From Sphingobacteriales bacterium (GTDB lineage Bacteria > Bacteroidota > Bacteroidia > Chitinophagales > UBA2359): 64,000 nucleotides of DNA. Below are positions 19,073 through 27,919 of this stretch, in pieces. Location: contig JADJTG010000013.1 of assembly GCA_016711285.1 (NCBI GenBank), positions 102,001 through 166,000 on the forward strand, read 5' to 3'. The notes beneath the pieces are model-generated. The model searched no databases. It saw only the letters and a program-made list of their open reading frames with translations, and was not told where the DNA came from. Every line of letters starts with the position of its first letter. Within the stretch, counting starts at the first letter, position 1. A program made the translations under genes and the position numbers.

Positions 19073-20227
19073 TCAATTTTTTGCCTCCGATGCAGCAGGT
19101 AGGATATTGCGCAAAATGATATAGCCCGCTATACCTGACAATAAAGAAGCTATTAAAATACTTAATTTCAGTTCGTTGATGAGGCTGTCGCTATCAAAAG
19201 CAAGTAGCGCAATAAAAATTGACATCGTAAATCCTATACCGCCCAATATACTAACTCCCGCAATTTGTTTTAAATTTAATTCGGGCGATAAACTGCAAAT
19301 GCCTATCGCTGCCGCTGCCGCCGTAAAAAGCGTAATCCCCAAAGGTTTGCCTATTACCAATCCGGCTATTACACCCAAGTTATGCGGCATTGTCCATACA
19401 TTGCTTATCTGTGATGTATCTATCGTAAAAGCCGTATTGGCTAATGCAAAAATCGGTAAAATAAAAAAAGCCACGGGTTTGTGTAGTATGTGTTGTAAAA
19501 TATAAGAAACCGACTGCTCTTTGCCATCGCCAAAAGGAATAGCAAAAGCCAGCAACACACCTGTGATAGTAGCATGAATACCTGAATGTAGCAGCGCATA
19601 CCACATTGCCACGCCACCTACCAGATAAGGTAATAAACGGTGTACTTTTAAACGATTGAGTATCAATAATACCGCAAAAATCCCCATAGCTGCCCCTAAA
19701 TAGCCCCACGCAATGCTTTTGGAATAAAACAGCGCAATAACCAAAATAGCACCCAAATCATCAATAACTGCCAATGCTGTCAAAAATACCTTCATAGTAA
19801 GCGGCACTCGATTGCCCAGCAACGATAAAATACCCAACGCAAAGGCAATATCCGTTGCCATTGCAATGCCCGCACCATCTTGTGCGGCAGTAGCATAATT
19901 AAATAGCATATAGATACCTGCCGGAACTAACATACCGCCCAAAGCTCCTACAATGGGTAATAGTGCATCTTTAATATTGGATAGCTCGCCCTGATACAAC
20001 TCACGCTCCAATTCCAAACCTATCAACAAAAAGAAAATTGTCATCAAGCCGTCATTCACCCAGTGTGTAAGGCTGTGCTGTGCAATATTTATATGCCAAA
20101 AATGTTGGTAAGTTGCCCCAACAGATGAATTGTTCCAAAGCAAAGAAACTAATGTACAGATAATTAAAATAACGCCTCCGGCTTTCTCGCTGTCAAAAAA
20201 TTCTTTAAATAAACGGGTAGCTTGCAT
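19073..20227 (-). CDS. nhaA: Na+/H+ antiporter NhaA
   Basis: 384 residues, near the family length. It has about eleven to twelve membrane helices. Visible signatures are the N-terminal LFKEFFDSEKAGGVILI, GLMTIFFLLIGLELERE, GIAMATDIAFALGILSLLG (with the ATD pair that lines the ion path), LTALAVIDDLGAILVIA (paired Asp of the transport site) and SGIHATITGVLLAF. The protein exchanges cytoplasmic Na+ for external H+ and supports sodium and pH homeostasis. It is convergent with the envelope gene to its left (64 bp gap) and followed upstream by the MBL gene on the same strand. Confidence 0.95.
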   Translation of the reverse strand: MQATRLFKEFFDSEKAGGVILIICTLVSLLWNNSSVGATYQHFWHINIAQHSLTHWVNDGLMTIFFLLIGLELERELYQGELSNIKDALLPIVGALGGMLVPAGIYMLFNYATAAQDGAGIAMATDIAFALGILSLLGNRVPLTMKVFLTALAVIDDLGAILVIALFYSKSIAWGYLGAAMGIFAVLLILNRLKVHRLLPYLVGGVAMWYALLHSGIHATITGVLLAFAIPFGDGKEQSVSYILQHILHKPVAFFILPIFALANTAFTIDTSQISNVWTMPHNLGVIAGLVIGKPLGITLFTAAAAAIGICSLSPELNLKQIAGVSILGGIGFTMSIFIALLAFDSDSLINELKLSILIASLLSGIAGYIILRNILPAASEAKN

Positions 20228-20285
20228 ATTTAATATTGGAGCTTTTAAAAAAAGTGATGATAAAAAGTAAATCTGTTGAAGAGCA

Positions 20286-21068
20286 TTAAAGTTCCACCGT
20301 CAGCCCGTCATACGCCAAAGCGATGTGTGGCGGCAACGCAGCATTGATGTCGGCGTGCCGCCCCAACTGATGGCTGATATGCGTAAAATACGTCTGCCGT
20401 GCGCCAATCCGTTGAGCAATATCAATGGCTTGCTCAAGTGTAAAATGCGAAATATGAGGTTGGTGGCGCAGCGCATTGAGTACCAAAATTTCTGTTCCTT
20501 TTATTTTGTCTATTTCCTCGTCCTCAATATAATTGGCATCTGTAATATAAGTAAAATCGCCTATCCTGAATCCCAACACCGGCAGTTGGTGGTGCATCAC
20601 CTCTATGGGTTGCAGAGTAATATCGCCCACTGTAAATGCGTGCTTTTTTGAAATACGGTGCAATGTTATTTGAGGAATACCCGGATAGTCGTTGTCAAAA
20701 ATATAACTAAAACTATTGCGAATGGCTTGCTCTACGAGTGCATCGGTATAAAAAGGGATTTTTTTGGCGTTCATAAAATTAAAAGCGCGGATTTCATCTA
20801 AACCGCCCAAGTGGTCGCGGTGTTCGTGCGTCATTACTACGGCATCCAGGCAAGCCACGCGATGGCGCAACATCTGCTGCCGAAAATCAGGACCGACATC
20901 TATCGCCAATGTGGTGTTGGGGCTTTGTACCAACAACGACGACCGCAAACGTTGGTCGTGCGGGTCGCCGGAAGTGCATACCGCGCAAGAGCAGGCAACC
21001 ATCGGCACTCCCAAAGAAGTACCCGTTCCTAAAAAAGTAAAGCGTAATGTTGATGTGCTTGCTGTCAT
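20286..21068 (-). CDS. MBL-fold metallohydrolase, PhnP-like
   Basis: 260 residues from ATG 21068 (MTASTSTLRFTFLGTGTS); ten further codons upstream are open but add nothing conserved. The fold begins FLGTGTSLGVPM, then a short Cys-rich loop (CSCAVCTSGDPHDQRLRSS) like the zinc loop of PhnP. The metal ligands are in MTHEHRDHLGGLDEIR (HxHxDH-like), ITDANYIE and THISHQLGRH. PhnP hydrolyses cyclic phosphodiesters, and relatives of this group occur widely in Bacteroidota without known substrates. The gene lies 58 bp upstream of nhaA, possibly one transcript. Confidence 0.85.
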   Translation of the reverse strand: MTASTSTLRFTFLGTGTSLGVPMVACSCAVCTSGDPHDQRLRSSLLVQSPNTTLAIDVGPDFRQQMLRHRVACLDAVVMTHEHRDHLGGLDEIRAFNFMNAKKIPFYTDALVEQAIRNSFSYIFDNDYPGIPQITLHRISKKHAFTVGDITLQPIEVMHHQLPVLGFRIGDFTYITDANYIEDEEIDKIKGTEILVLNALRHQPHISHFTLEQAIDIAQRIGARQTYFTHISHQLGRHADINAALPPHIALAYDGLTVEL

Positions 21069-21266
21069 ATAGCTTCTTCTTGTACAACTGTATGGCAAAA
21101 CAGGATAATGGCATTTCTCTGTATAAAAAATATTTCTTACCCTGCTTTTTATTTTTTGATGTTGGTGAAAATAGTAATAAAGTATTTTTTTCTTATAAAA
21201 ATCTGCTTATTATTGCAAAAACTATCATTTTGATGCTTTTCGGTTCAATAATAAAATATACTCGGC

Positions 21267-22739
21267 ATGTTTAAATATATCTTCAAGCGTATTTTTATCT
21301 TCATTCCTACTTTGTTAGCCATTTCGCTCCTTACTTTTATATTGAGCAATAATGCCCCGGGCGACCCCGTAGAGACGATGCTCAAAGCTCAAAATGACCA
21401 AGGGCAGGCAGCAAATTTGCAAGCTAACGAAAAAGCTTATCTAGAAAAACGCGCCGAATTAGGTTTGGATTTACCTATTTTTTATTTCGCGCTCTCTAAT
21501 ACTGCACGCCCCGATACCCTCCATTATCTGGCAAAACGAAGCCACCGCGATAATCTCGAACGACTCATCTATCAATACGGCAACTGGGATAAAATACAAT
21601 CTTATTATCAAAATATTCGCCAGATGGAGATTCAAACTGCTTCTGTTCCGTCTGATTCTCTCAATGCCGATGCCTTGATTGCCGTGCGAAGCCAAATTCA
21701 AAAATTATACATCGAACCCAAACCCGACCTGACCCGACAAGCTTTGGACAGCTTGCAATTTACGATAAAAGGACAAAGCAGTTTGGCAACTTTGCAACCC
21801 GCACTTACTGCCCTACAAAATGCCGACCAAACTATGCAACAAACTGCTACACGCTGGAAAAATTTTGTTCCTTCGTTCAAATGGTACGGGTTGCACAATC
21901 AGTATCATCGCTGGTTTTTTGGCGATAGAGCCTGGTTCGGTAAAGTTGATAGCAACAAAACTTTTGGTGGATTTATTCGAGGTGATTTTGGAAAATCGTA
22001 CAGCGACTCTCGTCCGGTAGCTTCAAAAATCGGCGATGCCATTCGCTGGACAATGCTCATCAGCTTTTTGTCTATCCTTATTACTTATTTGGTTGCCATA
22101 CCTTTGGGGGTGAGTTCGGCTATATCCAAAGGCAGCCTGAAAGATCAAGTTATTACTACCTCCCTTTTTATGCTCTATTCTATTCCGAGCTTTTGGATAG
22201 CTACGCTTCTGATTATGTTCTTTGGCGGTGGCGATTATTTAGATTGGTTTCCGCCTTACGGTGTAGGTGGCGACTTAGCCGCCAATGCCGGATTTTTTGC
22301 CCAACTCAAAGACCGCGCCATGCATTTGGTAATGCCTCTTATTTGCTGGACTTACGACTCTTTTGCCTATTTGTCCCGACAAATGCGCGGCGGTATGCTC
22401 AATGTTTTGCGTCAGGATTATATCCGCACCGCTCGTTCCAAGGGCTTGCCCGAAAACAAAATAGTTTGGAAACACGCCTTTCGCAATTCCCTCCTGCCTA
22501 TTATTACTTTGTTTTCAAGTGTATTTCCTTTGATGATTAGCGGTGCTATCGCTTTGGAAATTATCTTTTCTATTCCGGGTATGGGAAAAATGGCTTACGA
22601 AGCCTTGATAGCCCGCGATTATCCGGTAGTTTTTACCGTGATGATGTTTTCTTCCATTCTTACTTTAGTAGGATATTTGGTAAGCGATATTCTATATGCT
22701 ATCGTAGATCCGCGCATTACTTTCAGTGATTCAAAATAG
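21267..22739 (+). CDS. ABC transporter permease of the DppB/OppB family
   Basis: 490 residues. An N-terminal helix with the family start (FKYIFKRIFIFIPTLLAISLLTF and NNAPGDPVE) is followed by a long non-membrane insertion (about 60-235) of mostly helical, Gln/Asp-rich sequence. Five more helices make up the binding-protein-dependent transport domain. The EAA loop reads YIRTARSKGLPENKIVWKHAFRNSLLPI, the contact site for the ATPase. The usual second permease, binding protein and ATPases are not adjacent, so the system is dispersed or the gene is an orphan. The insertion makes it about 150 residues longer than classical DppB; similar long forms occur in Bacteroidota (recollection). Confidence 0.88.
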   Translation: MFKYIFKRIFIFIPTLLAISLLTFILSNNAPGDPVETMLKAQNDQGQAANLQANEKAYLEKRAELGLDLPIFYFALSNTARPDTLHYLAKRSHRDNLERLIYQYGNWDKIQSYYQNIRQMEIQTASVPSDSLNADALIAVRSQIQKLYIEPKPDLTRQALDSLQFTIKGQSSLATLQPALTALQNADQTMQQTATRWKNFVPSFKWYGLHNQYHRWFFGDRAWFGKVDSNKTFGGFIRGDFGKSYSDSRPVASKIGDAIRWTMLISFLSILITYLVAIPLGVSSAISKGSLKDQVITTSLFMLYSIPSFWIATLLIMFFGGGDYLDWFPPYGVGGDLAANAGFFAQLKDRAMHLVMPLICWTYDSFAYLSRQMRGGMLNVLRQDYIRTARSKGLPENKIVWKHAFRNSLLPIITLFSSVFPLMISGAIALEIIFSIPGMGKMAYEALIARDYPVVFTVMMFSSILTLVGYLVSDILYAIVDPRITFSDSK

Positions 22740-22940
22740 GAGGCTATTCAAAAAAGTAATTTTTGTTCTGTTTTTTTTACTTATAAAACAAACTGACAAT
22801 AAGCATAGAAACAATACCGTATTGGTAAAAAATTTCAAAAAATGTTTTATAATAAATTGATTATCACTGTTTTATAAAATAATTTTTTCTTCAAAAATCA
22901 TAGCTGTTAAAAATCCTCTCTAAAGGTCGCTTTTTTTCAA

Positions 22941-22948
22941 TAACTTTG
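22941..22948 (+). promoter_or_regulatory. -7 box for the nuo cluster
   Basis: TAACTTTG matches TAnnTTTG and lies about 90 bp before nuoE in the otherwise featureless 298-bp gap after the permease gene. No clear -33 element is seen at the expected distance. Confidence 0.4.
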
Positions 22949-23037
22949 CATTTCTTTTGCAGCACTTTTTTTGTAAAAGTGTTTTTTAAAATCAGCAAAA
23001 GTGATATTTCAATTGTTATTTTGAAAAAATTAAAGCG

Positions 23038-23559
23038 ATGAGTTCAGAAAATCGGCAACAAGTAGCGTTTTCTCCCGAACGCTTGCAGCAAGTACACAGC
23101 ATCATTGCCCGCTATCCCGAAGGAAAACAAAAATCGGCAATATTGCCTATTATGCACCTCGCCCAAACCGACTTCGGGTGGATGAGTGTGCCTGTGATGG
23201 ATTATGTGGCTTCGCTGCTGCATATAGAGCCTATTGAAGTATATGAAGTGGCTACTTTTTATACGATGTTTCATTTGGAGCCGGTGGGCAAATATACTTT
23301 GGAAGTGTGCCGCACAGGACCGTGTATGCTGCGTGGCAGCGACCAACTGTTGGAGTATTTGCAAAATAAACTCGGCGTTGGTATCAATGAAATCACTCCC
23401 GACGGGCGTTTTACCATCAAAACTGTGGAGTGCTTGGCAGCTTGCGGCGGTGCACCTTGTTTGCAGGTAAAACTCAAATCTTTAGACGGAGCGTATCAGT
23501 ATTACGAAAATCTAAATTCTCAAAAAATAGACGAACTCATAGAAAAAGAGTGGATATAA
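23038..23559 (+). CDS. nuoE: NADH-quinone oxidoreductase subunit E
   Basis: 173 residues with the thioredoxin-like fold of NuoE. The N-terminal helical part contains RYPEGKQKSAILPIMHLAQ and the middle VYEVATFYTMFHL is typical. The [2Fe-2S] ligands lie in CRTGPCMLRG and ECLAACGGAPC. NuoE works with NuoF in the peripheral NADH-oxidising module of complex I. It is first of nuoE-F-G-H, all on the plus strand; nuoF begins 57 bp after its stop. Confidence 0.95.
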   Translation: MSSENRQQVAFSPERLQQVHSIIARYPEGKQKSAILPIMHLAQTDFGWMSVPVMDYVASLLHIEPIEVYEVATFYTMFHLEPVGKYTLEVCRTGPCMLRGSDQLLEYLQNKLGVGINEITPDGRFTIKTVECLAACGGAPCLQVKLKSLDGAYQYYENLNSQKIDELIEKEWI

Positions 23560-23616
23560 TATATACTATCCGCTTTATTTTTCTTTTTTTGATTTGCAAA
23601 GCATTTATTCCAAAAT

Positions 23617-24969
23617 ATGCCTATCAAAATACTCACCGAACATATTGGCAATACGCCCAATTTGCATCAGTTTAGCGTATATCGCGCCAAAGGCGGCTAT
23701 CGTGCCGTAGAAAAAGCCCTTAAAAGCCTGACCCCCGACGAAGTAACCGAAGAAGTGAAAAAATCGGGCTTGCGCGGGCGCGGCGGTGCGGGTTTTCCGG
23801 CGGGAATGAAATGGAGTTTTCTTGCTAAACCCGAAGGTGTGCCGCGCTATTTGGTGTGTAATGCCGACGAGTCAGAACCCGGAACATTCAAAGACCGCTA
23901 TTTGATGATGAATAATCCGCACGCCCTCATTGAGGGTATGATAGTGGCGAGCTATTCTTTGGGTGCGCGTACTTCGTATATTTATGTGCGCGGAGAAATG
24001 TTGTATGTGATACAAATATTGGAGCGTGCCATCGCCGAAGCTGAAGCCAACGGATTTTTGGGTAAAAATATTTTGGGCAGCGATTATTCGCTGAACTTGT
24101 ATGTGCACCCGGGCGGCGGTGCTTATATCTGCGGCGAAGAAACGGCACTGCTCGAAAGTTTGGAGGGCAAACGCGGCAATCCGCGCAATAAGCCGCCTTT
24201 TCCGGCTGTGAAAGGTTTGTATCAATGCCCGACAGTGGTGAATAATGTAGAAACCATTGCCGCCACTTCGTGGATAATCAATAATGGCGGCGATGAATAT
24301 GCCAAAATTGGAGTGGGCAAAAGCACAGGCACTAAATTAATTTCGGCAAGTGGGCATATCCGCAAGCCGGGTGTGTATGAAATAGAATTGGGCGTTCCGG
24401 TTGAGGAATTTATTTACAGCGATGAGTATTGCGGCGGTATGTGGCACGCCGACAGCCGCCTGAAAGCAGTGGTAGCGGGCGGCTCGTCAGTACCTATTTT
24501 GCCTACTCAACTGATTTTGAAAACCGCACAGGGCGAGCCACGACTGATGACCTACGAAAGTCTTTCGGACGGAGGTTTTGTAAGCGGCACCATGTTGGGT
24601 TCGGGCGGATTTATTGCTATGGATGAAAGTGCCTGCATCGTGCGCAATACCTGGAATTTTTCCCGTTTTTATCATCACGAAAGTTGCGGACAATGTAGCC
24701 CCTGCCGCGAAGGAACGGGGTGGCTAGAGAAAGTGCTGCACCGCATTGAACACGGACACGGACATAGCCGCGATATAGATTTGTTGGTGGACATTGCTAA
24801 AAAAATAGAAGGCAAAACTATTTGTCCCTTGGGCGAGGCGGCGGCTTGGCCTGTGGGCAGTGCCATTCGCCATTTCCGCCACGAATTTGAATGGCATGTG
24901 AGCCACCCCCACGAAGCAACCCGCCCCAATGCCGTATATCGCGGAGCGGCAGCGGAGAGTGTGGTGTAG
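23617..24969 (+). CDS. nuoF: NADH-quinone oxidoreductase subunit F
   Basis: 450 residues. It binds NADH, FMN and the first [4Fe-4S] cluster of complex I. Visible signatures: GLRGRGGAGFPAGMKWSF (nucleotide-binding glycine loop), CNADESEPGTFKDR, GAYICGEETALLESLEG (FMN region), ESCGQCSPCREGTGWLEK and TICPLGEAAAWP, which together supply the four cluster cysteines. It lies between nuoE and nuoG; the nuoG start chosen here is 67 bp after its stop, although an open extension of nuoG overlaps the nuoF end. Confidence 0.96.
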   Translation: MPIKILTEHIGNTPNLHQFSVYRAKGGYRAVEKALKSLTPDEVTEEVKKSGLRGRGGAGFPAGMKWSFLAKPEGVPRYLVCNADESEPGTFKDRYLMMNNPHALIEGMIVASYSLGARTSYIYVRGEMLYVIQILERAIAEAEANGFLGKNILGSDYSLNLYVHPGGGAYICGEETALLESLEGKRGNPRNKPPFPAVKGLYQCPTVVNNVETIAATSWIINNGGDEYAKIGVGKSTGTKLISASGHIRKPGVYEIELGVPVEEFIYSDEYCGGMWHADSRLKAVVAGGSSVPILPTQLILKTAQGEPRLMTYESLSDGGFVSGTMLGSGGFIAMDESACIVRNTWNFSRFYHHESCGQCSPCREGTGWLEKVLHRIEHGHGHSRDIDLLVDIAKKIEGKTICPLGEAAAWPVGSAIRHFRHEFEWHVSHPHEATRPNAVYRGAAAESVV

Positions 24970-25036
24970 CAAGGAGAAGCGTTTCGTTAAGATTAATTTT
25001 ATCTTCAATCAGCAACAAATTTTCATTCTTTTTTCC

Positions 25037-26110
25037 ATGGAACAAACACCAGCACCTCAGCTTTTTAAACTTACCTTTGATAATATAGAAATAGAAGTAG
25101 AACCCGGCACCACCATTTTGCAAGCGGCGCGCCGCATCGGTGGCGAAGTAGTGCCGCCTGCTATGTGTTTTTATACGCCACTCAAAGGAAGCGGCGGAAA
25201 ATGTCGTACCTGCTTGGTAAAAGTGACGCAGGGCAGCGCAAAAGACCCGCGCCCGATGCCTAAATTAGTACCTTCGTGCATTACTACCGTGCAAGATGGT
25301 ATGGTGGTGCAAAATACTACCAGCCCCGAAGTACTCGAAGCACGCGAAGGTGTCGTGGAGTTTTTGCTCATTAATCACCCTTTGGATTGCCCCATCTGCG
25401 ACCAAGCCGGCGAATGTCATTTGCAAGATTTGTCTTACGAACACGGCAAAGCCGCTACGCGATACGAAGAAGAACGCCGAACTTATGATATGACCGATTT
25501 GGGTCCTTATATCAAACTGCACATGAACCGTTGTATTTTGTGCTATCGCTGTGTATTTACCGCCGACCAAATTACCAACCAACGCGTACACGGCGTACTC
25601 AACAGAGGTGATGCCGCCGAAATAGGAACGTATATATCCAAAGCCATTGACAATGATTTTTCGGGCAATATGATAGATGTATGTCCGGTGGGTGCACTCA
25701 CCGACAAAACCTACCGCTTCAAAAGTCGCGTGTGGTTCTCCAAACCCTACGATGCCCACCGCAACTGCGATAAGTGCTGCGGCAAAGTGCTTTTGTGGTA
25801 CAAAGGCGAAGACATAATCCGTGTAACGGCACGCAAAGATACCTATGGCGAAGTGGAAGCTTTTATTTGTAATACCTGCCGCTTCGAAACCAAACGCACC
25901 GCCGATTGGGTAATAGAAGGCGAAAGTAAAATAAGCCGCCACTCGGTAATCGGGCAAAATAAACGCCGCAAAACGTTGCTCCCTGCATTTCCGCTCAAAC
26001 AGGCGCAAGAACAATACAAACAAATTGATGATGTGCGCGAACCTTCAAAACTTAATTATGAAGAATCACGCCTGAAAAATGATCTCACTAAAAGTAAATT
26101 TGATAAATAA
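25037..26110 (+). CDS. nuoG: NADH-quinone oxidoreductase subunit G, short form without molybdopterin domain
   Basis: 357 residues from ATG 25037 (MEQTPAPQLFKLTFDNIE); the frame is open back to 24929 inside nuoF but the true fold starts at IEVEPGTTILQAARRIGG. Order: [2Fe-2S] ferredoxin domain (CFYTPLKGSGGKCRTC), the His/Cys cluster region (HPLDCPICDQAGECHLQD), a [4Fe-4S] pair (NRCILCYRC, DVCPVGALTD) and a further Cys set (NCDKCCGK, ICNTCRFETK) like the N7/N-domain cysteines. The large molybdopterin-like domain of classical NuoG is absent, as in many Bacteroidota. It relays electrons from NuoF toward NuoI. Confidence 0.93.
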   Translation: MEQTPAPQLFKLTFDNIEIEVEPGTTILQAARRIGGEVVPPAMCFYTPLKGSGGKCRTCLVKVTQGSAKDPRPMPKLVPSCITTVQDGMVVQNTTSPEVLEAREGVVEFLLINHPLDCPICDQAGECHLQDLSYEHGKAATRYEEERRTYDMTDLGPYIKLHMNRCILCYRCVFTADQITNQRVHGVLNRGDAAEIGTYISKAIDNDFSGNMIDVCPVGALTDKTYRFKSRVWFSKPYDAHRNCDKCCGKVLLWYKGEDIIRVTARKDTYGEVEAFICNTCRFETKRTADWVIEGESKISRHSVIGQNKRRKTLLPAFPLKQAQEQYKQIDDVREPSKLNYEESRLKNDLTKSKFDK

Positions 26111-26248
26111 ATGTTGAGTAAAATATCAAATGATGATTATTTGTTTTAAAATATTGATAATCAATTTTTTATAAAAAATTAAATCAGCATTTTTTATCCG
26201 ACTCGGTTTTTTTATTTTATTTTAAAAAAATACAACCCAACATACACA

Positions 26249-27283
26249 ATGGCTCTTTCGCTGCTGCTTTTTAAAGGCATTATTATTTTGTTGATATTCG
26301 CTATTACCTTGTTGGTAGCTACCTATTCCACCTACGCCGAACGTAAGATAGCATCTTTTATTCAAGACCGCATCGGTCCAAATCGTGCCGGACCCTGGGG
26401 ATTACTCCAACCGATTGCCGATGCCGGAAAAATGTTTTTTAAAGAAGATTTTATTCCCGCTAACGCCAACAAATGGTTGTTTATCTTGGGTCCCTGCTTG
26501 GCAATGCTGGCAGCTCTGATGAGCAGTGCCGTTATTCCGTTTGGCGGCGATTTTTCTTTGGGTAATGAAATTTTTAATATTCAAGCCATCAATACCAATG
26601 TAGGTATTTTGTACATATTTGCAATAGTGGCTTTGGGCGTATATGGTGTGATGATAGGCGGTTGGGCGAGCAACAATAAATTTTCGTTGCTCGGAGCTAC
26701 GCGGGCAGCCTCGCAAAATATCAGCTACGAGTTGGCAATGGGGCTTTCTATTATCGCCGTTATTATGATGACCGGCTCTTTGAACCTGCGCCATATCGTG
26801 GATAATCAATCAACGGTGTGGAATGTATTTGTGCAACCTTTGGGCTTTATTATTTTTCTTACCTGTGCTTTTGCCGAGTGCAACCGCACCCCTTTTGATT
26901 TGCCCGAATGTGAAACCGAACTCATCGGCGGCTATCATACGGAGTATAGCTCTATGAAATTAGGTTTTTATTTGTTTGCCGAATATATCAATATGTTTGT
27001 GTCGTCTTTGGTGGTAGCTACGCTTTATTTTGGCGGTTATCATTATCCTTTTGAGAGTCAGGTAGCGGCGGCTTTGGGGCAAAATACAGCCACTTTGCTG
27101 GGTGTGGGTGCTTTGTTTTTGAAGGCTTTATTTGGGGTGTTTTTCTTTATGTGGGTGCGCTGGACTTTGCCGCGTTTTCGCTACGACCAACTGATGAATC
27201 TCGGCTGGAAAGGGTTGTTTCCTTTGGCAATACTCAATATTCTCATTACCGGAGTCGTTATTTTGCTGTGGGGAGCGAAGTAG
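26249..27283 (+). CDS. nuoH: NADH-quinone oxidoreductase subunit H
   Basis: 344 residues with about eight membrane helices. Family motifs are YAERKIASFIQDRIGPNRAGPWGLLQPIADAGKMFFKEDF (shown as one region, about residues 29-68), AAFAECNRTPFDLPE-like CAFAECNRTPFDLPECETELIGGYHTEY around residue 205-232, and RWTLPRFRYDQLMNLGWK near the end. NuoH lines the quinone site where the peripheral arm meets the membrane arm. It is the last nuo gene here; nuoI does not follow, so the operon is either split in this organism or ends here. Confidence 0.95.
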   Translation: MALSLLLFKGIIILLIFAITLLVATYSTYAERKIASFIQDRIGPNRAGPWGLLQPIADAGKMFFKEDFIPANANKWLFILGPCLAMLAALMSSAVIPFGGDFSLGNEIFNIQAINTNVGILYIFAIVALGVYGVMIGGWASNNKFSLLGATRAASQNISYELAMGLSIIAVIMMTGSLNLRHIVDNQSTVWNVFVQPLGFIIFLTCAFAECNRTPFDLPECETELIGGYHTEYSSMKLGFYLFAEYINMFVSSLVVATLYFGGYHYPFESQVAAALGQNTATLLGVGALFLKALFGVFFFMWVRWTLPRFRYDQLMNLGWKGLFPLAILNILITGVVILLWGAK

Positions 27284-27369
27284 TGTAAGATATTTATTAT
27301 TATTTTTTCACCTTTAAAAATATCGTTTATGTATTTTATTGATCAATGTAAAAGTTTATTAAAGTATAA

Positions 27370-27783
27370 AAAACTACCTATATTGGAAAAATAGGGAGTG
27401 CTATTACAAGTAAAAAAAAAATAGGAGATACGATAAAAGTACCAATAAAATCTAAAAACAATGTAGAGAAAACCCCTTTTTTAGAATACTTAAAAAAATG
27501 GAGCAGGATAATATTATATACGATAATATTATATACGACAATATTACTGATTATAATGGAGAAACAAAAGAAGGTTTTTTGATAGGTGTGGTAACATTTG
27601 CTTGTTTTTACCCTTGTTAAATATATGATTATCAAACAAATATACAGTTAGAAAAGTATTTATATTTTTAAGTAGCTTTTTACAACTAGAGTTATCAGAA
27701 AGAAAAAAAGGGCAGTATAAAGCAAGTAAATATTTTATTTCTCGCACTTTAGATACTGCTATTCTTCTTGAACAAAGAAAATA
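27370..27783 (+). pseudogene. Possible remnant of a small hypothetical gene
   Basis: The 636-bp gap after nuoH has no intact ORF with a sensible start. Two start-less open stretches do look protein-like. One runs about 27370-27582 (KTTYIGKIGSAITSKKK, then PFLEYLKKWSRIILYTIIL, a hydrophobic segment) and begins straight after a TAA. The other runs about 27625-27783 in another frame (KVFIFLSSFLQLELSERKKG, ending LLEQRK). The motif between them recalls DUF3592-like membrane proteins, but this is weak. The stretch is strongly A/T-rich with a short tandem duplication (ATAATATTATATACG twice). It could be a decayed gene, or simply non-coding. Confidence 0.3.
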
Positions 27784-27853
27784 GATTTTTTTTAGCTATT
27801 ATTGTATTTAACAGTTTTTTTAATCCTTAAAAAACCTTAACAGATTATACCAA

Positions 27854-27861
27854 TATCTTTG
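27854..27861 (+). promoter_or_regulatory. -7 box for surA
   Basis: TATCTTTG matches TAnnTTTG and lies 59 bp before the chosen surA start at 27920. A -33 TTG at normal spacing is not evident. Confidence 0.4.
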
Positions 27862-27919
27862 TTTTTTCGTTGAATGTGGTGTGCAAATACGAAAAAATGA
27901 TTTTTTTAACCATACCCGA

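Noticed and set aside
21267..22739. Reading the permease gene as part of the nuo operon
   Set aside because: A 298-bp gap with its own -7 box separates it from nuoE and the functions are unrelated.
25265..26023. 252-codon minus-strand frame opposite nuoG
   Set aside because: Antisense of the cysteine-cluster gene nuoG; no independent support.
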